DNA of 45,289 nt from Deltaproteobacteria bacterium (GCA_016190375.1 JACPQR010000001.1:1-45289), one strand, 5' to 3'; numbered from the stretch's first letter, positions 27,657 to 37,824 are shown. The notes: generated from the sequence alone by a model not told the origin. Numbers and translations: made by a program.

Positions 27657-28308
27657 GTGACACTGGGGCGTCTTGTCGCACGGTGCGCAGGAGCTCCCGG
27701 ACGTCTTCGTCGTCGAGCTGGGGGAACTCCTCGTACCAGAGGCCCACGGCGTAGAACGGCTCGGGCGTCGCCAGGCACACGATCTCATCCACGAGCGCAC
27801 CGATGTCCTCGCAGGTCGAGGCCGCCGCCACCGGGACGGCGACGATGAGGCGGGCGGGCTTGCGCCTCTTCACGGAGTCGATGGCCGCGCGCATGGTGGC
27901 TCCGGTGGCGAGGCCATCGTCGACGAGGATCACCGTTCGCCCCTCGATCTCGAGCGGTGCGCGGCCGTCGCGATAGACACGCTCGCGTCGCTCGACCTCC
28001 TTCTGCTCGCGCCGCACCACCTCGTCCACCGTCCCAGCAGGGATGCCGAGCAGCCCGATCACCTCCGGGTTCAGGAACAAGGCGCCGCCGGAGGCGACCG
28101 CCCCCATCGCGAGCTCTTCCTCACCCGGAACGCCCAGCTTGCGCACGACGGCCACGTCGAGCGGGGCGCCGAGCTCGCGCGCCACCTCGAAGCCGACTGG
28201 AACACCCCCCCGAGGCAACGCGAGCACGACGAGGTCGGGCACGGCCGCCCAGGCGAGGAGTCTCTTCGCAAGCTTCCGGCCCGCCTCCTCTCGGTTCGCG
28301 TACCGCAC
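27640..28308 (-). CDS. Phosphoribosyltransferase-domain protein
   Basis: A 222-residue PRTase-fold protein beginning VRYANREEAGRKLAKRLL. It continues with VLALPRGGVPVGFEVA, DVAVVRKLGVPGEEELAMGAV and the PRPP-binding loop VILVDDGLATGATMRAA, ending AVGLWYEEFPQL. Such proteins, found widely beside Hsp20, erythromycin-esterase or dienelactone-hydrolase genes, have no settled substrate. The GTG at 28308 was chosen on family alignment; 28320 is possible. The last residues and stop codon come from the inverted repeat 27631-27656. It is divergent from hsp20. Confidence 0.87.
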   Translation of the reverse strand: MRYANREEAGRKLAKRLLAWAAVPDLVVLALPRGGVPVGFEVARELGAPLDVAVVRKLGVPGEEELAMGAVASGGALFLNPEVIGLLGIPAGTVDEVVRREQKEVERRERVYRDGRAPLEIEGRTVILVDDGLATGATMRAAIDSVKRRKPARLIVAVPVAAASTCEDIGALVDEIVCLATPEPFYAVGLWYEEFPQLDDEDVRELLRTVRQDAPVSRRGRG

Positions 28309-28443
28309 CTCGCCGAGCACGTCGTTCGTCGTAGCACCGGACGTGCCGCGCAGAACCGCCTCGCGCCAGCCCGGCGGCCAACTTGCCGCGGCGCTGAATG
28401 GCGTGGGACGTGCACGCCTATGCCCGAGGAACAGGAGGACACG

Positions 28444-28893
28444 ATGAGCAGCCTGATTCGTTGGGAGCCCTTTCACGAGATCGAGGAGGTCACCGATCGA
28501 CTGGGCCGCGTGCTCGACCGCACGCTCCGGCGCGCCTTCGGGCGCGAGTCGCTCATTCCCGCGGACTGGGCCCCGGCCGTGGACATCAGCGAGACGGACA
28601 AGGAGTACGTGATCAAGGCCGAGCTCCCCGAAGTCGCCAAGGACGACGTCAGGGTCGCAATCCAGGACGACATGCTCGTGATCCGGGGCGAGCGCCGCGC
28701 GGAGAAGGAGGAGAAGGGAAGGCGGTATCATCGGATCGAACGTTCGTACGGGACCTTCGCCCGGAGCTTCGGGATCCCCGAGGACGCGGACCCGGCGAAG
28801 ATCACCGCGGAGTTCCGGGACGGCATCCTGGACGTACACCTCCCGAAGACCACGGAGGTGAAGAAGCGGACGATCGAAGTGAAGGTGTCCTGA
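28444..28893 (+). CDS. Small heat-shock protein (Hsp20 family)
   Basis: A 149-residue alpha-crystallin-type chaperone that holds unfolding proteins. It starts MSSLIRWEPFHEIEEVTDRL, contains the alpha-crystallin domain (APAVDISETDKEYVIKAELP, LVIRGERRAEKEEKGRRYHR), and has the conserved GILDVHLPK near the end. The ATG follows AGGAGGACACG. It is divergent from the phosphoribosyltransferase gene and convergent with the PRC-barrel gene five bases away. It is probably stress-induced; no CIRCE-type element was recognised. Confidence 0.95.
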   Translation: MSSLIRWEPFHEIEEVTDRLGRVLDRTLRRAFGRESLIPADWAPAVDISETDKEYVIKAELPEVAKDDVRVAIQDDMLVIRGERRAEKEEKGRRYHRIERSYGTFARSFGIPEDADPAKITAEFRDGILDVHLPKTTEVKKRTIEVKVS

Positions 28894-28898
28894 GCCTC

Positions 28899-29567
28899 CT
28901 AGCGGCCCGCGCCGGCCCCGACCTCGCTCCTTGCAAGGGGCACGCGGATGGTCGAGTCCCTGGTGCTGACCTTCGAGATCGACTCCGGCGAGATCACTAC
29001 TCTCGGCCCGGGCCACAGCCTCGAGCCTCCGGTGTCGACCACGAACGCGTGCAGCTTCCAGTCGGTGTCGTCGAAGAGGAGGTCCTCGACGTGTCCGATC
29101 GGCCCGTCGGCGCCCTCGACCCTGTACCCCGTGACCTCGGTCGAGCTGCGCAGGTGGGGATCTCCGAGCTCCTCGGCGGGTGGGGCGCCGCGCGGGTTGA
29201 TGGCGGGACGCGCCGGGACGTGCGCGCCGATCACCGGGGGCTCGGCCCAGTAGACCGGCCAGCCGTAGTAGCGGCGATAGATCGCCTCGGCCTGCCTGGA
29301 GACGGGCAGGTCGAGGTCGATCTCCGGGCTGGCACCAATCTGGTCGCGCCCGAGGCCGAGCCGGATCGCGTCCTCGTGGTCGTCGATCGCGAGGACGGCC
29401 TCGGGAGAGACGAGGAGCCTCCTGCCGAACAGCCGGCTCCCGGCCCGCACCACGAGGTAGCGGATCGTCCAGAGCTCGTCGTCGAAGTACAGCTCCTCGA
29501 GCCTGCCGACCTCGCCGTCCTCGCCCCGCACCTCGTAGCCGACGAGCGCCCTCGCGCTGCGGAGCAC
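28899..29567 (-). CDS. Tandem PRC-barrel protein
   Basis: A 222-residue protein with two PRC-barrel domains: SARALVGYEVRGEDGEVGRL with LEELYFDDELWTIRYLVV, and TEVTGYRVEGADGPIGHV with EDLLFDDTDWKLHAFVV. PRC barrels bind RNA-maturation or photosynthetic proteins; paired barrels like this are common in uncharacterised stress-linked proteins. The GTG start is one base after the stop of the upstream membrane-protein gene (TGACGTG), so they are co-translated. Confidence 0.85.
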   Translation of the reverse strand: MLRSARALVGYEVRGEDGEVGRLEELYFDDELWTIRYLVVRAGSRLFGRRLLVSPEAVLAIDDHEDAIRLGLGRDQIGASPEIDLDLPVSRQAEAIYRRYYGWPVYWAEPPVIGAHVPARPAINPRGAPPAEELGDPHLRSSTEVTGYRVEGADGPIGHVEDLLFDDTDWKLHAFVVDTGGSRLWPGPRVVISPESISKVSTRDSTIRVPLARSEVGAGAGR

Positions 29568-29568
29568 G

Positions 29569-30504
29569 TCACGCCTCCGGGGGCGTCGCCTTCTCGGCGG
29601 GGGACGGCTGCCCCGGTCTGGCCAGAGGTGGCTCGACCTGCATGGCGACGGCGAGCGGGCGGCGAGGGACACCGAGCATGGCGCCGGCCACTGCTGCGCC
29701 CAGGGACAGCAGCATCGAAGCGAAGACCGCCCAGAGCAGCGCGCTCATCATGCGTGCCGGAGGTCCCATGAAGCCCGGTGCGCCGCGCCCCATCCAAGGT
29801 TGCTTGCCCCTGGCGGGCGGCGCGCCGGGGCCTTCGATGCCGCGCTGGCGCTCGAGCTTGCGGACGACTTCCTCGGCGTCCTTCTTCGCCAGCGCCGTGT
29901 GCTCCATCAGCGCCGTGACGAGCGTCTCGGTCGTTGCACGGCCCTCGTGGAAGGCGCGTCCCATCGCCTCGTCGAGCGCCGCCTCGACGTTCTCCAGGTT
30001 CGCCGGCTGCTTGCCCTTGCGCACGAGCGATTCGTTGACGGAGTCGAGCAGCTCCGCCGAGTCCACGCCGAGCACGAGGCCGTGCCAGCGCCGCTCCTCG
30101 GCGGCACGGCCCATCGCCTGGCCACCGACTTCCACGAAGGTGCCGAGCGCCGAGCTCGCGGCCATCGTCATCAGGACCATCCCGCCGACCGCCGAGAGGC
30201 CCCAGAGGACGATGCCGTGGAGCGCACCGCTACCTCGTGTCGGTGCGCCCGATGACCGGCCCGTCACCAGCCCGCCCACGAAGAGCGAGATCGCCGCGAC
30301 GATCACCGCCCAGACACCCGAGCCGATCGCCGCGGCTTTGAGCTCCGCGGCGCTCGAGGGAGCCACACCCGAGAGCCCCGCCGCAAAGCACAGCGCGTGC
30401 AAAAGGACCCACGACCCGGCGGCCACCGTCGCCCCACCGAACAGCGCGCCCCAGCTCAGCCGCAAAGGTGCGCCACCATCGATCCTCACCTGTTGTGCTG
30501 CCAT
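29569..30504 (-). CDS. Multi-pass membrane protein, unknown function
   Basis: A 311-residue protein starting MAAQQVRIDGGAPLRLSWGA, behind GGAGGCTCG. Three hydrophobic segments are clustered in the first 130 residues (GATVAAGSWVLLHALCF, VWAVIVAAISLFVGGLV, GLSAVGGMVLMTMAA), and another is near the C-terminus (ALLWAVFASMLLSLGAAVAG). Between them is a long helical cytosolic or periplasmic region rich in Glu and Ala. No named family is recognised. It is co-translated with the PRC-barrel gene; an envelope-stress or membrane-organisation role is only a guess. Confidence 0.75.
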   Translation of the reverse strand: MAAQQVRIDGGAPLRLSWGALFGGATVAAGSWVLLHALCFAAGLSGVAPSSAAELKAAAIGSGVWAVIVAAISLFVGGLVTGRSSGAPTRGSGALHGIVLWGLSAVGGMVLMTMAASSALGTFVEVGGQAMGRAAEERRWHGLVLGVDSAELLDSVNESLVRKGKQPANLENVEAALDEAMGRAFHEGRATTETLVTALMEHTALAKKDAEEVVRKLERQRGIEGPGAPPARGKQPWMGRGAPGFMGPPARMMSALLWAVFASMLLSLGAAVAGAMLGVPRRPLAVAMQVEPPLARPGQPSPAEKATPPEA

Positions 30505-30808
30505 CGATTTCGAGCCTCCAAGCATCCGGGAGGCTGCAGCGGTCGTGCCATCCAGGAGGAATGACCCTCGGCGGCTGAGCTGCCGCCTCGGCTGCAACAG
30601 GCTTCGCAGAACGGAACTACCGTCCTTGGAGCCTGTCGCGGAGGAGCGCATCGACGCGCGCCACGTCGGCGACGCCGAGGAAGCCCGCCTCGAAGCGCTT
30701 CGTCTTCGGCGCCGACCCGAGGACCTCGGTCCGGAAGATCACGTCGCCCGAGCCGTCCGCGCGGCGGCGAGCTCATCGCGGTAGCCGGTCACGGCCGATG
30801 AATGATAC
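30505..30808. other. Intergenic region with a possible gene fragment
   Basis: Most of these 304 bases hold no gene. On the minus strand, 30617-30742 encodes 41 residues from a GTG (VIFRTEVLGSAPKTKRFEAG and more, ending at a TAG), with protein-like composition but no start signal, so it may be the tail of a lost gene. A hairpin GGCGGC/GCCGCC lies at 30570-30587. The divergent promoters of the HAD and membrane-protein genes must lie here. Confidence 0.4.
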
Positions 30809-31501
30809 ATGCCGGCCATGGTCACCTGGGACACCATTCGCGCCCTCACGTTCGACTGCTACGGGACGCTCATCGACTGGGAGACGGGGATCGTCCGCGA
30901 CCTCAGGACCGGGCTCGGTGAGGTCGACCTCGACGACGAGGCGCTCCTGGTTCGTTACGCCGACGCCGAGGCCGCGATCGAGGCAGGGCCCTTCGTGCCG
31001 TACCGCCAGATCCTACGCGAGGTTCTGGGCCGGATCGCCCGTGACCTCGGGATTGCGCCTCACTCGCCCGACGCCCTCTCGGTGGGGCTCGGATCCTGGC
31101 CGCCGTTCCCCGACACGATCGAGTCGCTCCGCCGGCTCGGCGAGAGGTTCCGCCTCTGCATCACCTCCAACGTCGATCGCGACCTCTTCGCGGGCACCGA
31201 GGAGCGGCTGGGGCTGCGCTTCGACGAGGTCGTGACGGCCGATCAGGTGCGCTCGTACAAGCCAGGGACCGCCCACTTCGAGGAGGCCCGCAGGCGACTC
31301 GCCCTGCCTCCGAGCGCGATCGCGCACGTCGCACAGAGCCTCTACCACGACGTCGTTCCCGCGCGGCGCCTCGGGCTGGCGACGGTCTGGGTGGATCGCC
31401 GCGCGGGTCGACCCGGCGGCGCAACGCTCGCGCCCCGCGAGGCGGCGATCCCCGACCTGCGCGTCGAGTCACTCGCCCAGCTCCTGGAGGAGATCGGATG
31501 A
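30809..31501 (+). CDS. HAD-superfamily hydrolase (haloacid-dehalogenase-like)
   Basis: A 230-residue HAD hydrolase. Motif I is ALTFDCYGTLIDWE (nucleophile Asp), motif II is CITSNVD, the conserved Lys is in SYKPGTAHFEEA, and motif IV is VAQSLYHDVVPARRLG, giving a complete active site. It is closest in pattern to L-2-haloacid dehalogenases; the natural substrate may be a phosphate ester. The ATG at 30809 was chosen (30818 is also possible). It overlaps the next gene by four bases, ATGA. Confidence 0.92.
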   Translation: MPAMVTWDTIRALTFDCYGTLIDWETGIVRDLRTGLGEVDLDDEALLVRYADAEAAIEAGPFVPYRQILREVLGRIARDLGIAPHSPDALSVGLGSWPPFPDTIESLRRLGERFRLCITSNVDRDLFAGTEERLGLRFDEVVTADQVRSYKPGTAHFEEARRRLALPPSAIAHVAQSLYHDVVPARRLGLATVWVDRRAGRPGGATLAPREAAIPDLRVESLAQLLEEIG

Positions 31502-32097
31502 AGCTCAACCGGATCGAGCTCTGGATGATGAACAACCCGCTGCGCCGCGCCGGCCAGCGCTGGATCGAGCTCCCGCTGTTCGAGCGCATGCTCCGGCGCG
31601 CCGGGGTCGATCTGACCGGGAAGCGGCTCCTCGATGCGGGCTGCGGCTCGGGGTTCTCGACCGAGCTCCTCGCCCGGCGACTTCGCCCCGGCCGGCTCGT
31701 GGGCTTCGACCTGATGCCGGAACAGATCGAGCGCGCGAGGGCCCGCTGTCCCGAGGCCGAGCTGCGGGTCGGCGACATCTCGGCGATCGCCGAGCCCGAC
31801 GGAGCGTTCGACGCCGTGTTCGTCTTCGGCATCCTCCACCACGTCCCCGAGTGGCGCGAGGCCCTGCGGGAGATCCACCGGGTGCTCGCGCCGGGTGGCG
31901 TGCTCCTGGTCGAGGAGCTGCACGGCCGTACGGCCGAGTGGGCGGACAGGTGGCTCGGCACCGAGCATCCCCGTGCGGCCGCCTTCGACTGGCCGACGTT
32001 CCGGGGCGGGCTCGAGGCCGCGGGTCTCGAGATCGTCGAGTGGCGGCGACTCTCCCTCGGGACGTTCGCGTCGTTCCTTTGCCGCCGGCCCGGGTAG
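31498..32097 (+). CDS. Class I SAM-dependent methyltransferase
   Basis: A 199-residue methyltransferase of the Methyltransf_11 type. It contains the SAM-binding motif I LLDAGCGSGFSTELL, motif II VGFDLMPEQIERA, acidic VGDISAI, and FVFGILHHVPEWREAL. C-terminal strands end SFLCRRPG. It starts on an ATG overlapping the HAD gene stop, so both are in one operon. The acceptor is unknown; the short N-terminus with a helical MKLNRIELWMMNNPL suggests a small-molecule or lipid substrate. Confidence 0.92.
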   Translation: MKLNRIELWMMNNPLRRAGQRWIELPLFERMLRRAGVDLTGKRLLDAGCGSGFSTELLARRLRPGRLVGFDLMPEQIERARARCPEAELRVGDISAIAEPDGAFDAVFVFGILHHVPEWREALREIHRVLAPGGVLLVEELHGRTAEWADRWLGTEHPRAAAFDWPTFRGGLEAAGLEIVEWRRLSLGTFASFLCRRPG

Positions 32098-32108
32098 AAT
32101 TCGAAGCG

Positions 32109-33455
<1,347 letters not shown>

Positions 33456-33459
33456 CGTC

Positions 33460-34074
33460 TCAGCGTGGCTGGCAGTCGGTGTCCGGCTCCGTGCAGTCGG
33501 CTCCGTCGTCGCAGCCGCACAGGCCCGTGGCGCGATCGCACGTGCCGCCGCCGTCGCAGTCGTCGTCGACCTGGCAGAACGTGGCGCAGAACCTCTGCCC
33601 GTCGTCCGCCTCGCCTTCGCACGAGGAGTCGGGGGACACCTCGTCGCAGTCGGGTTGGCCCGAGCACACCGGCATGCAGAAGCGCTGCCCCTGCCAGGGA
33701 TGGCACTCGAACCCCTCGATCACGCCGCCGAAGGTGCACTCGTCGTCGTTCGAGCAGCCCCCGTTCCGGCAGAACCCGGCGTCGCAGGACCAGTTCAAGG
33801 GATACTCGTCCCCCGGGCAGCCCGCGACGCCATTGCAGCAGTCCGCCGCGACCCCGCAGGTCTTCGTGCAGTAGCCACGCTCGCCCTCGCCCTCGCCCTC
33901 GCCCTCGCCCTCGCCCTCGCCCTCGCCCTCGCCCTCGCCGCCGCCGTCGGCTTGCCGGTCGTCATCGTCGTCGTCGTCATCATCGCCGCCTCTACCGCCG
34001 GACCGCCGTCGGCTGCAGCCGCCAGCCGCCAGGAGAAGCGCAAGGATCAGGGAGATCGCCCTGGAGATCGGCAT
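33460..34074 (-). CDS. Cys-rich lipoprotein with Gly-Glu repeat
   Basis: A 204-residue surface-type lipoprotein. A signal peptide (AISLILALLLA) ends at the lipobox AAGGC. The next region is low complexity: nine Asp in a row (D9), then about ten Gly-Glu dipeptides encoded by the hexamer repeat at 33881-33939. The remaining part is Cys-rich with repeated small units (CTKTCGVAADCC, CSNDDECTFGG, CATFCQVDDDCDGGG, CGCDDGADC). Such linker-plus-Cys-module lipoproteins are common in Myxococcota and neighbouring groups. It starts at an ATG 40 nt from the divergent kinase gene. Function is unknown. Confidence 0.85.
   Translation of the reverse strand: MPISRAISLILALLLAAGGCSRRRSGGRGGDDDDDDDDDRQADGGGEGEGEGEGEGEGEGEGEGERGYCTKTCGVAADCCNGVAGCPGDEYPLNWSCDAGFCRNGGCSNDDECTFGGVIEGFECHPWQGQRFCMPVCSGQPDCDEVSPDSSCEGEADDGQRFCATFCQVDDDCDGGGTCDRATGLCGCDDGADCTEPDTDCQPR
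33881..33939. repeat. Hexanucleotide microsatellite (TCGCCC)n
   Basis: Nine full TCGCCC units and a partial tenth run without interruption. On the minus strand they encode the Gly-Glu dipeptide string of the lipoprotein. Each gain or loss of a unit changes the linker by two residues without shifting the frame. Confidence 0.92.
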
Positions 34075-34114
34075 CGCCACCGATGGTACCACCGGTCGCG
34101 GTACACTCGGCCTC

Positions 34115-36025
34115 GTGACCCGCTGGCAGCGCGGCGACCGCATCGCGGGTCGCTTCGTCGTCGAAGGGAAGCTCGCTTCGGGCGGGATGGCGGAGGTCCA
34201 CGTCGCCGAGATGAGCCTGGCGCGAGGAGTCAGACGGCGAGTCGCGCTCAAGCGCATCCATCCGCACCTGGCCGAGGACCCGGACTTCGTCACGATGTTC
34301 CTCGACGAGGCCCGCCTCGCGAGCCAGCTCTCTCACCCCGGGATCGTCCCCGTCCTCGACGCGGTCGAGGCCGAAGGCGATCTGCTCCTGGTCCTCGAGT
34401 ACGTTCCGGGCTGGGACCTGTCCACGGTGCTCCGCGAGGCCGGCCGGCGCGGCGCTCCGGTGCCGATCGGAGTCGCCGTCCGGATCGCCCGGGCGCTCCT
34501 CGACACGCTCGGCCATGTCCACGCGGCGCGAGGCGCGAACGACAGGCCGCTCGGCATCGTGCACCGAGACGTGACTCCCTCGAACGTTCTGGTCGCCCAG
34601 GACGGCAGCGTCCGGCTCCTCGACTTCGGCGTAGCCAAGGCGGCCGAGCGGGCCACCCGGACCGTCTCTCGCGCGCTCAAGGGCAAGTTCGCCTACATGG
34701 CTCCCGAGCAGGCGTTCGGACGGCCGGTCGACGGCCGGACGGATCTCTACGCGGTGGGGCTCGTGCTCTTCGAGATGCTCGCCGGACGGCGCGCGCTCGC
34801 CGGCGGCGACGACATCGCGCTCCTCGACCGCGCCCGCGCGCCCGAGCACCCGCGCGTCTCGACGCTGCGCCCGGAGGTCCCACGACCGCTCGACGACCTC
34901 GTGGCAGACCTTCTCGAGGTCGAGCCCGACCGGCGACCCGCGCGTGCCGTCGACGCGGCGGGAGCGCTCGAGGCCGCGGAGCGCGCCGTGACCGGAGGCG
35001 CGACTCCGCTCGAGGTCTCGACGTTCGTGACCGCGATGATGGGAACGCCCGCGCGACCGATCGAGGAGGGCCGATCCCGGATCGATCAGGCATTCGCCCG
35101 TGCAGCAGGGCTCGACCATCCGGCGACCGCGACGGCCGCGCCGGCCGGCCGCCACGAGTCGGCCACCGCCACGGCCGGGCCGCCTGACCCGCCGGACGAT
35201 CCTTCACCTCGCCCCTCGAAGTCCCCCACCGTCGCCGAGCTCTCGACGCCCGCGCGGGTCCGAAGCAGGAGCACCTGGGCGATCGGCGCGGGGCTGGCCA
35301 TCGTGGCGGCCGGGACGCTGGTATGGACCTCGGGGCTCGTGAGCGCTCCCGAGAGGCCCGCGCGCCGCGCCGCGACCCCGGCGAGGTCGGGGTTCCTCAA
35401 GGTCGTCACCCGCCCGCCGGGCGCGACCGTCCGGCTCGACGGAAGAGCCCTCGTCGAGCGCACGCCCGTGATCGTCGAGTCGATCGCGGGCCGCGAGCGG
35501 TCGATCGCCTGCGACCTTCCCGATCACGAATCTCGCAGGGCCACTGCCGTCGCCGCGGCCGGAAGGACCGTGGACGTCGTCCTCGATCTCCCTCGTCTTT
35601 CCGCCAGGCTCTCGGTGCGCTCTGCACCTTCGGGTGCAAGGGTCCTCGTCGCCGGAAGGTCGGCGGGCGTGACTCCACTCGAGCTCGAAGACCTGCCCCG
35701 CGCCGCCACGCCGGTGCGCCTCGAGCTGGACGGCTTCGGCCCGCACGAGGTCGTCGCGCCCCTCGACGAGCGTCAGTCGTTCGAGGTCGAGGCCACGCTC
35801 GCGCGCCGCGTCGCCTTCGGCACGCTCGACGTCTCGAGCACGCCTTGGGCCGAGGTCCGCGAGGGCGGGCGCCTGCTCGCCGAGTCGACACCGGCCGTCG
35901 GCCTGAGGCTGCCGGTCGGGGTCCACGTCATCACCCTCAGGAACCCGCGGTCGGGCTTGACGGCTCGGCGCCGCGTCACGATCCGGGAGGGAGAGCGATC
36001 GAGCCTGATCGCGCGTCTCGAGTGA
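34115..36025 (+). CDS. Membrane Ser/Thr kinase with PEGA repeats
   Basis: A 636-residue kinase. The cytosolic Hanks-type domain (about 12-280) has GGMAEVHVAE, VALKRI, IVHRDVTPSN (Thr in place of the usual Lys), LDFGVAK and GKFAYMAPEQ. A low-complexity Pro/Thr-rich region leads to one transmembrane segment at about 388-411 (GAGLAIVAAGTLVW). The outside part contains about three PEGA-type repeats (LKVVTRPPGATVRLDG, LSVRSAPSGARVLVAG, FGTLDVSSTPWAEVREGG). It is a typical myxobacterial transmembrane kinase that senses the envelope. Start GTG 34115. Its 3' end overlaps the convergent transporter gene by 50 bp. Confidence 0.92.
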   Translation: MTRWQRGDRIAGRFVVEGKLASGGMAEVHVAEMSLARGVRRRVALKRIHPHLAEDPDFVTMFLDEARLASQLSHPGIVPVLDAVEAEGDLLLVLEYVPGWDLSTVLREAGRRGAPVPIGVAVRIARALLDTLGHVHAARGANDRPLGIVHRDVTPSNVLVAQDGSVRLLDFGVAKAAERATRTVSRALKGKFAYMAPEQAFGRPVDGRTDLYAVGLVLFEMLAGRRALAGGDDIALLDRARAPEHPRVSTLRPEVPRPLDDLVADLLEVEPDRRPARAVDAAGALEAAERAVTGGATPLEVSTFVTAMMGTPARPIEEGRSRIDQAFARAAGLDHPATATAAPAGRHESATATAGPPDPPDDPSPRPSKSPTVAELSTPARVRSRSTWAIGAGLAIVAAGTLVWTSGLVSAPERPARRAATPARSGFLKVVTRPPGATVRLDGRALVERTPVIVESIAGRERSIACDLPDHESRRATAVAAAGRTVDVVLDLPRLSARLSVRSAPSGARVLVAGRSAGVTPLELEDLPRAATPVRLELDGFGPHEVVAPLDERQSFEVEATLARRVAFGTLDVSSTPWAEVREGGRLLAESTPAVGLRLPVGVHVITLRNPRSGLTARRRVTIREGERSSLIARLE

Positions 36026-36860
36026 CCTCCGGGCCAGCCTCGCTCTGCGCGCGGGTCGGTCGCTTGACTGTCCAGGCTGCGGTCGCGGCGAGGATGACGC
36101 CGCCCCCGACGATCGCCCACGGACCAGGCTGTTCGCCCACGAGGAGAAGCGTCCAGATGGGGTTCAGGACGGGCTCGAGCAGCGCGAGGAGCGACGCCTC
36201 GACCGCCGGCGCCCGCCTCACGCCCCACGCGAACAGGAGGTTGGGCAGAGCGAGCTGAAACACGCCGAGGAACACGACGATCGACAGATCGCCAGCGGCC
36301 GGCGCGCGGCCGCGGACCGCGAAGCCGATCCCGACGGTGACGGCGATGAGGTTCCCCCACGCGATCGCGGGCGCCCCTTCGCCGAGGCTCCGGAAGCCGA
36401 CGATCGACAGCGCGAAGGTGATCCCGGCCAGCGCGGCCAGCACGTTGCCGGCCATGTGGCCCGCCGAGAGGCGGTCGAGGAAGCAGAGCGCCAGCCCCGC
36501 CAGGAAGACCGGGACGCCCCAGATTTCCGCGCGCGTGGGCCTCTCGCCGAGAATCACCGCACTGAACAGGAGCACCCACACGGGCGCCGTGTCCTGGATG
36601 AAGATGGCGTTCGCCGCCGTCGTGCTCTTCGTCGCCAGCACGAACAGGAGCACAGTCGCACCGTGCGCCGCGGCCACCCACAGCGTCCGGCGATCGGGTA
36701 GCTTTCGCGCGCTCGGGAAGAGCGCGAAGAGCAAGATAGACGCGACCAGCGACCGCCCGACCGCGATCTGGATCGCGCCCAGCCCGCACAGCTTGATCGC
36801 GGCCCCGGCCGTCGACCACATGACGGCCGCAGCCAGGATCGCGAGGCGAGGGGAGCGCAA
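35976..36860 (-). CDS. DMT-superfamily (EamA) transporter
   Basis: A 294-residue inner-membrane exporter with the two-EamA-repeat pattern. About ten hydrophobic helices alternate: ILAAAVMWSTAGAAIK, TVLLFVLATKST, DTAPVWVLLFSAVILGE, VFLAGLALCFL, VLAALAGITFALS in the first half, with a similar second set ending ALLEPVLNPIWTLLLVGE and IVGGGVILAATAAW. Typical substrates are metabolites or amino acids; none can be assigned. It starts TTG at 36860; an ATG at MWSTAG is possible. Its end overlaps the PEGA kinase gene. Confidence 0.9.
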   Translation of the reverse strand: MRSPRLAILAAAVMWSTAGAAIKLCGLGAIQIAVGRSLVASILLFALFPSARKLPDRRTLWVAAAHGATVLLFVLATKSTTAANAIFIQDTAPVWVLLFSAVILGERPTRAEIWGVPVFLAGLALCFLDRLSAGHMAGNVLAALAGITFALSIVGFRSLGEGAPAIAWGNLIAVTVGIGFAVRGRAPAAGDLSIVVFLGVFQLALPNLLFAWGVRRAPAVEASLLALLEPVLNPIWTLLLVGEQPGPWAIVGGGVILAATAAWTVKRPTRAQSEAGPEVTRDARSGSIALPPGS

Positions 36861-36958
36861 GCGAAAGCGACGCTACCACACGACGCCCCGAGCACCCCTC
36901 CACCGGCGCCGAGACCACCGCACCGGTCTCACCCCTCGCAAGCTGCGAGAGGCCTCTC

Positions 36959-37726
36959 TCAGCGACCTCGCAGGCGGTCGAGCTCCTGGCGCAGAGAAGC
37001 GACCTCCTCCGTGGCGGTTGGGACCAGGTCTCGTCCGCCGGCGTCACGTGCGACGCGCAGGCGGGCGACGGGTCCCTCGAGCACGACGACTAGCCACGCA
37101 CCGAGCTCGTGGCTCTCGGCGGGTCCTCGACCGGAATGGGCTCTCACGAACGCGCCATCCGCCTGGCGACGATAGATCTGGAGCGCGACGCGGTCGTGGT
37201 CATCTCGGGCGCGCCCGGCGGCTGCCTCTGGATCGAAGATCACGAGCTCCGCTGCTCCGAGCTGCGCGTACTTCTCCGGCGCCTCCTCGTAGTCCTTGCG
37301 CCACCGGTCGGGGTGCTCGTCGTCACCCGAGACGACCTCGACCGCGAACCGGGGCGGGCGGTGCCCTTGCCTCCAGGTCTGCCAGGAGGCCGGCAGCGGG
37401 GGCGGCGGCGGGTCATCCAGCAGGTACACGTCGGGCGAGACGCGAACGAGGGGCTCGCCGGGCACCCACGCGAAGAACTGATCGGATCCGATGTACGTGG
37501 CGCCCCATCCGCGCTCGCGACACAACTGCTCGAGCACGGAACGAAGGACGGAGATGATCTGGCTCTGCTCGTTGCTCTCGCCCACGTCCTCCTCGTCGGT
37601 CAGGTACCAGGACGACCAGTCGATGGGTGCATCGATCTCGTCTGGCCGGGGATCACGCACGACCGCGAGCGCTCGCGGACGCCGTGGCGCCGGTGATACG
37701 GACGTCGACGCGGTACGCGAGGCCAT
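36959..37726 (-). CDS. Uma2-family endonuclease-fold protein
   Basis: A 255-residue Uma2/DUF820-type protein with a PD-(D/E)XK-like core: VSPDVYLLDD, RFAVEVVSGDDE and KYAQLGAAELVIFDPE. The family is widely spread and often multicopy in cyanobacteria and Myxococcota, with unproven function, possibly nuclease. A short Pro-rich region precedes the core, and the C-terminal segment (EVASLRQELDRLRGR) is coiled-coil. The ATG at 37726 (MASRTAST) was chosen; the frame stays open upstream without a better start. Confidence 0.85.
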   Translation of the reverse strand: MASRTASTSVSPAPRRPRALAVVRDPRPDEIDAPIDWSSWYLTDEEDVGESNEQSQIISVLRSVLEQLCRERGWGATYIGSDQFFAWVPGEPLVRVSPDVYLLDDPPPPPLPASWQTWRQGHRPPRFAVEVVSGDDEHPDRWRKDYEEAPEKYAQLGAAELVIFDPEAAAGRARDDHDRVALQIYRRQADGAFVRAHSGRGPAESHELGAWLVVVLEGPVARLRVARDAGGRDLVPTATEEVASLRQELDRLRGR

Positions 37727-37824
37727 CGAAAGGCAGAATAGCACGCAGACCGGGCGCGAGCGCGCAGGGGACGGCTGCTCGACTGCACGCAATGCTCGGC
37801 CCCGCGCGGGCACCCATGTCGGTG

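Noticed and set aside
28309..29016. N-terminal extension of the phosphoribosyltransferase frame on the minus strand
   Set aside because: It runs opposite hsp20, is Arg/Pro-rich without a domain, and the family begins at VRYANREEAG.
30561..30578. Plus-strand ATG behind a strong AGGAGG site
   Set aside because: The frame stops after five codons (ATG ACC CTC GGC GGC TGA).
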